Below are positions 59,705 to 64,000 of a stretch of DNA of 64,000 nt, piece after piece (position 1 is the first letter of the stretch; each line of letters begins with the position of its first letter). This DNA comes from Rhodobacteraceae bacterium LNNU 3342 (GTDB lineage Bacteria; Pseudomonadota; Alphaproteobacteria; Rhodobacterales; Rhodobacteraceae). Made by a program: the position numbers and the translations under genes. Under the pieces are notes generated by a model, which saw only the letters and a list, made by a program, of their open reading frames with translations, did not search any database and was not told where the DNA came from. The stretch covers positions 1-64,000 of the forward strand of contig VUAW01000004.1 of NCBI GenBank assembly GCA_008711135.1, in the 5' to 3' direction.

Positions 59705-60883
59705 TCAGGCGGTCACGTCGTGACCATAGATCCAGTCAAAGCGCCGCAGCGGAGCGTCTGGTAGGATGCGCCCACCAATCCGCAATCCCAGATGCGCCAG
59801 CGTTCTGAGAGGCTCGCGCAGGTGATACGCCCGCGCATTACGGTTCGCGGCCTCGACCACTGCGCGCACTCGCGGCACCCGGCGCTGCTGATAGGCCGTC
59901 AGCCCTGCCGCCAGCGTGTCGTGGCCTGTCAGGCAATCCGCCAAGACCCAGGCATCCTCCAGCGCCATGTTCGCGCCTTGCGCCATGAAGGGTAGCGTCG
60001 GGTGCGCAGCATCCCCAACAATCGCAGTACCTTGGCCTGCGTTGTTCACCTGATACCAGCGTGTCGCCACTGGATGGCGGAACAGGCCCCAGATGTTCAC
60101 CTGATCCACGGCAGCCAGCCAGCCAGGCACCGGCCCGCCGAAATCGGCAAAGGCCGCCCGGAGGTTTGCAGGATCATCCTCGTGGCTCCAGCCTTCCTCG
60201 GCCCATGCGCGGCGTTCTTCGACAGCGACAATGTTGCGTTGGCGGCCGTTGCGCAGGGGATAGCTGACAAGATGCCGGCCGGGCCCCATGAAGACCTGCG
60301 CCTCTGGCTTATCGGCAGGATCGGCGGGGATGATCGCGCGCCACGCAACCTGATGGGTGAAGAACGGCGCAACCGTGCCGTTCAGCGCCTGCCGCACTAT
60401 CGACCGCAACCCGTCGGCGCCAATCACCAGCGGGCTTTCGCGGTCCCCCTGTGGGGTGACGACCTTGGGCATGTGGTCGCCCAGCTTTAGCGATGTGACT
60501 CGCTGCTGCAGTTCAATGGTGACGCCAGCCTCGCGCGCGGCATTGGCCAGCATGTCGATCAGGTCGGCGCGATGGCAGAAGTAATAGGCCCGATCTTCCC
60601 GCAGCCCACCTAGATCAAGCCGAAGCACCTGTCGCCCATTCCGCCCGTCGCGCAGCACGACCGCAGCGGCCTGACGTCCCCGTTCGGCCAGCACCTGCCC
60701 CAGCCCCAGCGCGTGCAGAACCCGGGTGCCGTTCGGGCTGATCTGAAGCCCTGCCCCTACCTCACGGATCTCATCGGCCTGTTCAAGGACCGTCACCTGC
60801 GCCCCGCGCCGCGCAAGTGCGGTCGCCGTGGCAAGGCCGGCAATCCCGGCGCCCAGAACCATGACCTTCTGCCCGATCAGCAT
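59705..60883 (-). CDS. FAD-dependent aromatic-type monooxygenase
   Basis: A 392-residue flavoprotein of the salicylate/3-hydroxybenzoate hydroxylase group. Marks are the N-terminal GAGIAGLATATALARRG and later DG motif in VIGADGLRSIVRQAL, and GD motif IVGDAAHPTLPFMAQGANMALEDA. The substrate is not known; relatives act on hydroxybenzoates, quinolines or ubiquinone precursors. No aromatic-degradation genes lie nearby, so a housekeeping or orphan role is possible. Confidence 0.85.
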   Translation of the reverse strand: MLIGQKVMVLGAGIAGLATATALARRGAQVTVLEQADEIREVGAGLQISPNGTRVLHALGLGQVLAERGRQAAAVVLRDGRNGRQVLRLDLGGLREDRAYYFCHRADLIDMLANAAREAGVTIELQQRVTSLKLGDHMPKVVTPQGDRESPLVIGADGLRSIVRQALNGTVAPFFTHQVAWRAIIPADPADKPEAQVFMGPGRHLVSYPLRNGRQRNIVAVEERRAWAEEGWSHEDDPANLRAAFADFGGPVPGWLAAVDQVNIWGLFRHPVATRWYQVNNAGQGTAIVGDAAHPTLPFMAQGANMALEDAWVLADCLTGHDTLAAGLTAYQQRRVPRVRAVVEAANRNARAYHLREPLRTLAHLGLRIGGRILPDAPLRRFDWIYGHDVTA

Positions 60884-60958
60884 TCCGTTCCCCCCTGACG
60901 CGAAACACCGGGACGCTGCCGCCCCGGTGCCTGATTTCCCGCCTGATCCAAAGTGGGA

Positions 60959-61381
60959 TCAGTCGTCGCGGTGCACCTTCTCGCGGCGTTCGTGACGCTC
61001 TTGCGCCTCAAGAGTCATGGTCGCGATGGGGCGCGCGTCCAGCCGCTTGAGCGAAATGGGCTCACCGGTGACTTCGCAGTATCCGTATTCGCCGTTCTCG
61101 ATACGCCGCAGCGCGGCGTCGATCTTCGAGACCAGCTTGCGTTGCCGGTCCCGCGTCCGCAGCTCCAGCGCGCGATCGGTCTCCTCGCTCGCGCGGTCGG
61201 CGATGTCGGGCACGTTCCGGGCGCTGTCCTGCAGCCCTTCCAGCGTCTCGCGGCTGTTGTCCAGAAGCTCGCCCTTCCAGGCAATCAATTTGCGACGGAA
61301 GTATTCGAGCTGCCGCTCGTTCATGAACGGCTCGTCCTCGGCGGGGCGATAATCCTCGGGTAGAAAGACCTCTGCCTTCAT
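60959..61381 (-). CDS. dksA: DksA-type RNA polymerase-binding protein, CTTA zinc-ligand variant
   Basis: DksA binds RNA polymerase's secondary channel with ppGpp to adjust transcription. The 140-residue protein has the long coiled coil with tip motif DIADRA (59-64) and the globular C4-like domain. Of the four zinc-finger cysteines only the first remains (C102 in YGYCEVTG); the others read Thr105, Thr123 and Ala126. Such CTTA variants are known in alphaproteobacteria. ATG 61381 follows AAGGGAACC; an ATG-less extension to 61423 is rejected. Confidence 0.93.
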   Translation of the reverse strand: MKAEVFLPEDYRPAEDEPFMNERQLEYFRRKLIAWKGELLDNSRETLEGLQDSARNVPDIADRASEETDRALELRTRDRQRKLVSKIDAALRRIENGEYGYCEVTGEPISLKRLDARPIATMTLEAQERHERREKVHRDD

Positions 61382-61495
61382 CTCGGTTCCCTTTTTCAAA
61401 CCAGATACAGACACCCCGGCCAAAGGTTTTAAGTCATTTGCATCCGGTACCTTCCCGCGCCGCGTTTAGCCCAAGCACCCCCGCTTGTCACTAGG

Positions 61496-61535
61496 CGATA
61501 GTGCCGGTTGCGATGAATTAACCGTGGCACTATCG
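61496..61535. repeat. long inverted repeat before the MoxR gene
   Basis: CGATAGTGCC (61496-61505) is perfectly inverted as GGCACTATCG (61526-61535). An inner GGTT/AACC (61506-61509 with 61520-61523) can extend the stem, with a two-base bulge. The repeat lies 40 bases before the MoxR start and could be an operator or an RNA hairpin; no T run follows. Confidence 0.55.
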
Positions 61536-61575
61536 TGGCGTTAACGAAACGGTGCAGGCACAGGCAGGGCAGAGA

Positions 61576-62415
61576 ATGAAGTTCACGGGCACGGACAGCT
61601 ATGTCGCGACCGAGGATCTGACCATCGCCGTCAATGCCGCAGTGACCCTTGGCCGGCCGCTGCTGGTCAAGGGGGAACCGGGCACCGGCAAGACCGAACT
61701 CGCCCGTCAGGTCGCGGCCAGCTTGGGCGTGCCGATGTTTGAATGGCACGTAAAATCGACTACGCGGGCGCAGCAAGGGCTCTATGAATACGACGCCGTC
61801 AGCCGCCTGCGCGACAGCCAGTTGGGCGAGGAACGCGTCCACGATGTGCGAAACTACATCCGCAAGGGCAAGCTCTGGCAGGCGTTCGAGGCCAACACCC
61901 GGGTCGTGCTGCTGATCGACGAGATCGACAAGGCGGATATCGAGTTTCCGAACGACCTGCTCCAGGAGCTCGACCGGATGGAGTTCCACGTCTACGAGAC
62001 GGGTGAGACGATTCGCGCAGTGCAGCGACCAATCGTGATCATCACCTCGAACAACGAAAAGGAATTGCCGGACGCATTCTTGCGGCGGTGCTTCTTCCAC
62101 TACATCCGCTTCCCGGACATGGAGACGCTGAAGCGGATCGTGGCTGTGCACCACCCGGACATCAAGGAGGCGCTGCTGACCCGCGCCCTGACCCGCTTTT
62201 ATGAGATCCGCGAGACGCCGGGGCTGAAGAAGAAACCATCGACCTCCGAGGTTCTGGACTGGCTCAAGCTGCTTCTGGCCGAGGATCTCTCGCCCGAGGA
62301 TCTGCAGACTGACACCAAGTCGGCACTGCCCCGGCTGCATGGCGCGCTGCTCAAGAACGAACAGGACGTGCACCTGTTCGAGCGTCTGGCCTTCATGGCC
62401 CGATCAGGCCGCTGA
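61576..62415 (+). CDS. MoxR-type AAA ATPase
   Basis: A 279-residue AAA+ protein of the MoxR group. Walker A reads VKGEPGTGKTELARQVA (about residues 34-50), Walker B LLIDEIDKAD (about 114-123), sensor 1 IVIITSNNEKELPDAFLRRC (arginine finger type). MoxR ATPases usually work with a von Willebrand factor A partner to mature complexes; no such gene follows here, where a DUF2927 lipoprotein gene comes next. ATG 61576 has CAGGGC upstream. Confidence 0.9.
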   Translation: MKFTGTDSYVATEDLTIAVNAAVTLGRPLLVKGEPGTGKTELARQVAASLGVPMFEWHVKSTTRAQQGLYEYDAVSRLRDSQLGEERVHDVRNYIRKGKLWQAFEANTRVVLLIDEIDKADIEFPNDLLQELDRMEFHVYETGETIRAVQRPIVIITSNNEKELPDAFLRRCFFHYIRFPDMETLKRIVAVHHPDIKEALLTRALTRFYEIRETPGLKKKPSTSEVLDWLKLLLAEDLSPEDLQTDTKSALPRLHGALLKNEQDVHLFERLAFMARSGR

Positions 62416-62439
62416 CGGCTTTCCCCGAAAGGACATCCG

Positions 62440-63855
62440 ATGGCCGGACAAGACACCGCAACGTTTCGGCCGTCCCTTGGCGACCGGCCCCGGGGAACCG
62501 CGCGGCTCATGTTTCGTGTCGCAGCGGTTCTGGCCGTTGCGGCCTGTGCCCCGGTAAACATGCCGCCGCCGGAAACGGCAGAGGCACTGCCGCCGATGCG
62601 GACCTTTGCCGCAGTGCGCCCGCCGCCGCCGCAACGTCCCAACGCGAACATCGCGCAGGATTTCCTGGAACTGTCATTCCGCATGGAAAACGGGCGCGAG
62701 CTTGCGACGATGAGCCGGTTCGAAGGGCCTGTTCAACTTCTGGTCGCCGGCCCTGCCCCCGCGACAGCAGTGGCCGACCTCGGCATCCTGATCGGGCGGC
62801 TGCGGGACGAGGCAGAGATCGACATCACTACGACAACCGATCGCGCCGCCGCGCGGATCGTGATCGAGTTCCTGCCCCGCCGCGTCCTGCAACGATTCGC
62901 GCCCCAGACCGCCTGCTTTGTGGTGCCCCGCGTGGCCAGCTGGGGCGAGTTTCGCCGCAACCACCGTTCCCCGATCCTGGACTGGACAACGCTGGAAGAG
63001 CGTGACCGGATCGCGATCTTCATCCCATATGACACCAACCCGCAGGAAATCCGCGATTGCGTGCACGAGGAACTGGCACAGGCGCTTGGCCCGCTGAATG
63101 ATCTTTACCGGCTGTCGGATTCGATCTTCAACGATGACAACTTCCATTCCGTCCTGACGGGTTTCGACATGCTGATCCTGCGCGCCTATTACGCGCCCGA
63201 ACTGCGCAGCGGCATGACGAGGCAAGAGGTTGCTGAACGTCTTCCGGCGCTGCTGCGCCGGCTCAACCCTGCCGGCGAACGCCCACCCGCGCCCGATCCC
63301 GGCCCCACGCCCCCTGACTGGGTCGCGGCGCTCGAGGTTGCGCTGATCCCGGATGCACGGCCCGACCGGCTGGATGCCGCGCGCTATGCTGTCACGGTGG
63401 CGCAGGATACGGGCTGGCAGGACAACCGCCTGGCGCTCAGCCTCTATGCAATGGGACGTGCCGCGGCGCCGATGTTCAGCACGCTTGCCGTCGCTTCCTT
63501 TCTGCGGGCCGGGCTTGTCTGGCGCGACCTTCCAGGGACCGAGGTGCATATCGCCCACATCGACATGCAGATGGCCGCTTTTGCCCTGAGCGCGAACCAG
63601 CCAGACCATGCGCTGGCGTTGGCTGACCGTGCGGTGGGACCCGCCTACCGCGCCCAGAACGGCGCGCTTCTGGCAAGCATCCTGATGCTGCGCGCAACCG
63701 CACTGCAGGCCCTTGGCCGCGACGCCGAGGCGCAGGCCGATCGCCTCGACAGCCTTGGATGGGCGCGTTATGGCTTCGGCACGGATGAAGAGGTGCGCGC
63801 GCGGCTGGCCGAGATCGCCAGCTTGGGTGCACCGGAACAGGAAGGCACACAATGA
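62440..63855 (+). CDS. DUF2927 domain lipoprotein with degenerate zincin-like motif
   Basis: A 471-residue protein of the DUF2927 family. From ATG 62440 (good AAAGGA site) there is a 23-residue prefix, then FRVAAVLAVAAC, a lipoprotein-type signal with C36; ATG 62509 would start at the signal itself. The DUF2927 core (about residues 70-260) contains CVHEELAQALGPLND, reminiscent of a zinc-protease motif with the metal histidines replaced. The C-terminal 180 residues look like helical TPR-type repeats (about 290-460). Role unknown; it follows the MoxR gene by 24 bases. Confidence 0.75.
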   Translation: MAGQDTATFRPSLGDRPRGTARLMFRVAAVLAVAACAPVNMPPPETAEALPPMRTFAAVRPPPPQRPNANIAQDFLELSFRMENGRELATMSRFEGPVQLLVAGPAPATAVADLGILIGRLRDEAEIDITTTTDRAAARIVIEFLPRRVLQRFAPQTACFVVPRVASWGEFRRNHRSPILDWTTLEERDRIAIFIPYDTNPQEIRDCVHEELAQALGPLNDLYRLSDSIFNDDNFHSVLTGFDMLILRAYYAPELRSGMTRQEVAERLPALLRRLNPAGERPPAPDPGPTPPDWVAALEVALIPDARPDRLDAARYAVTVAQDTGWQDNRLALSLYAMGRAAAPMFSTLAVASFLRAGLVWRDLPGTEVHIAHIDMQMAAFALSANQPDHALALADRAVGPAYRAQNGALLASILMLRATALQALGRDAEAQADRLDSLGWARYGFGTDEEVRARLAEIASLGAPEQEGTQ

Positions 63856-64000
63856 TCGTACTGGCCGGCATCGCAATCGGTGTCATCATCGGATTGATGA
63901 AGGCCCGCAGCCGCGGGGGCAACGGGTTCGACAAGGCGCAGTATGCCACCGTCTGGGCCATCCTGCTGGGACTGTTGGGCCTGTTCGTGACGATCGTGGT
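63852..64000 (+). CDS. membrane protein, cut by the right edge
   Basis: An open frame starts at ATG 63852, overlapping the DUF2927 stop by four bases, and runs off the window. The first 49 residues begin MIVLAGIAIGVIIGLMKARS and continue to a second hydrophobic stretch (about residues 34-49), suggesting a small polytopic membrane protein. No family can be named. The overlap implies it belongs to the MoxR-DUF2927 operon. Confidence 0.6.
   Translation, partial: MIVLAGIAIGVIIGLMKARSRGGNGFDKAQYATVWAILLGLLGLFVTIV

Noticed and set aside
61518-61544. Two TTAAC sequences upstream of the MoxR gene as a CtrA site
   Set aside because: They start 23 bases apart, not the 11 needed for TTAA-N7-TTAA.

Overview
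This 64 kb stretch looks like an ordinary chromosomal segment of a high-GC alphaproteobacterium, most likely a member of the Rhodobacterales (Rhodobacteraceae/Paracoccaceae). The reasons are the CtrA and SciP cell-cycle regulators, a membrane-anchor-free PhoR in front of pstS, LpxI instead of LpxH, a Usg protein, a class II DAHP synthase, a PAS_5 protein and the CTTA-type DksA. I see no insertion sequence, prophage, CRISPR array or rRNA. There is one tRNA gene, tRNA-Leu(CAA). Coding density is very high, and only one gap without a supported gene exceeds 300 bases (4590-4907).

Layout. 0-2.6 kb: a DUF502 membrane protein and the pseudouridine catabolism pair psuG-psuK, all leftward. 2.6-4.6 kb: rpsB-tsf, with a structured leader, an intercistronic hairpin and a strong terminator. 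4.9-7.9 kb: a LuxR-type solo regulator, a phosphoglycolate phosphatase coupled to a thioredoxin-fold protein, and rpe. 8.1-15.4 kb: a complete leftward phosphate regulon phoR-pstSCAB-phoU-phoB with a convincing Pho box before pstS. 15.5-23.7 kb: an unknown 141-residue protein, a trans-sulfuration PLP enzyme, a gamma-carbonic anhydrase, gmk, yicC, a PAS_5 protein, class II DAHP synthase, a GlxA-type regulator and a PQQ-type sugar dehydrogenase. 23.9-29.6 kb: a five-gene LIV-type ABC transporter and a MobA-like nucleotidyltransferase. 29.6-33.9 kb: a small membrane protein, an APH-fold kinase, tRNA-Leu, a YqaA-type protein, dsbB, arginase and usg. 34.1-40.0 kb: gyrA, trmFO, gluQ, hisI and a NifU/IscU-like scaffold. 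40.1-45.7 kb: a tiny membrane protein, recG, ligA, ctrA and sciP. 45.8-58.7 kb: mnmA, then the conserved leftward envelope/translation cluster pyrH-frr-uppS-cdsA-dxr-rseP-bamA-skp-fabZ-lpxA-lpxI-lpxB. 58.8-64 kb: miaA, an FAD monooxygenase, dksA, and a MoxR-DUF2927 operon that runs off the right edge.

How the parts work together. The Pho block is a self-contained sensing, uptake and regulation unit. The envelope cluster links isoprenoid supply (Dxr, UppS), phospholipid synthesis (CdsA), lipid A synthesis (FabZ, LpxA, LpxI, LpxB) and outer-membrane assembly (BamA, Skp, RseP). CtrA and SciP sit next to each other as activator and antagonist, and a phased CtrA-like operator occurs at 30160-30186.

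The most intriguing signal is at 40081-40277. A 40-residue single-span membrane protein has its own ribosome binding site and terminator, and sits behind a perfect GTTC-N7-GTTC direct repeat, the LexA box type known in alphaproteobacteria. It is a candidate SOS-induced small membrane protein. Other points of note are a LuxR solo lacking the AHL-contacting Asp, an IscU-like protein lacking its third cysteine, a DUF2927 lipoprotein with a degenerate zincin-like motif, and GyrA with a natural Ala at the quinolone-critical position.
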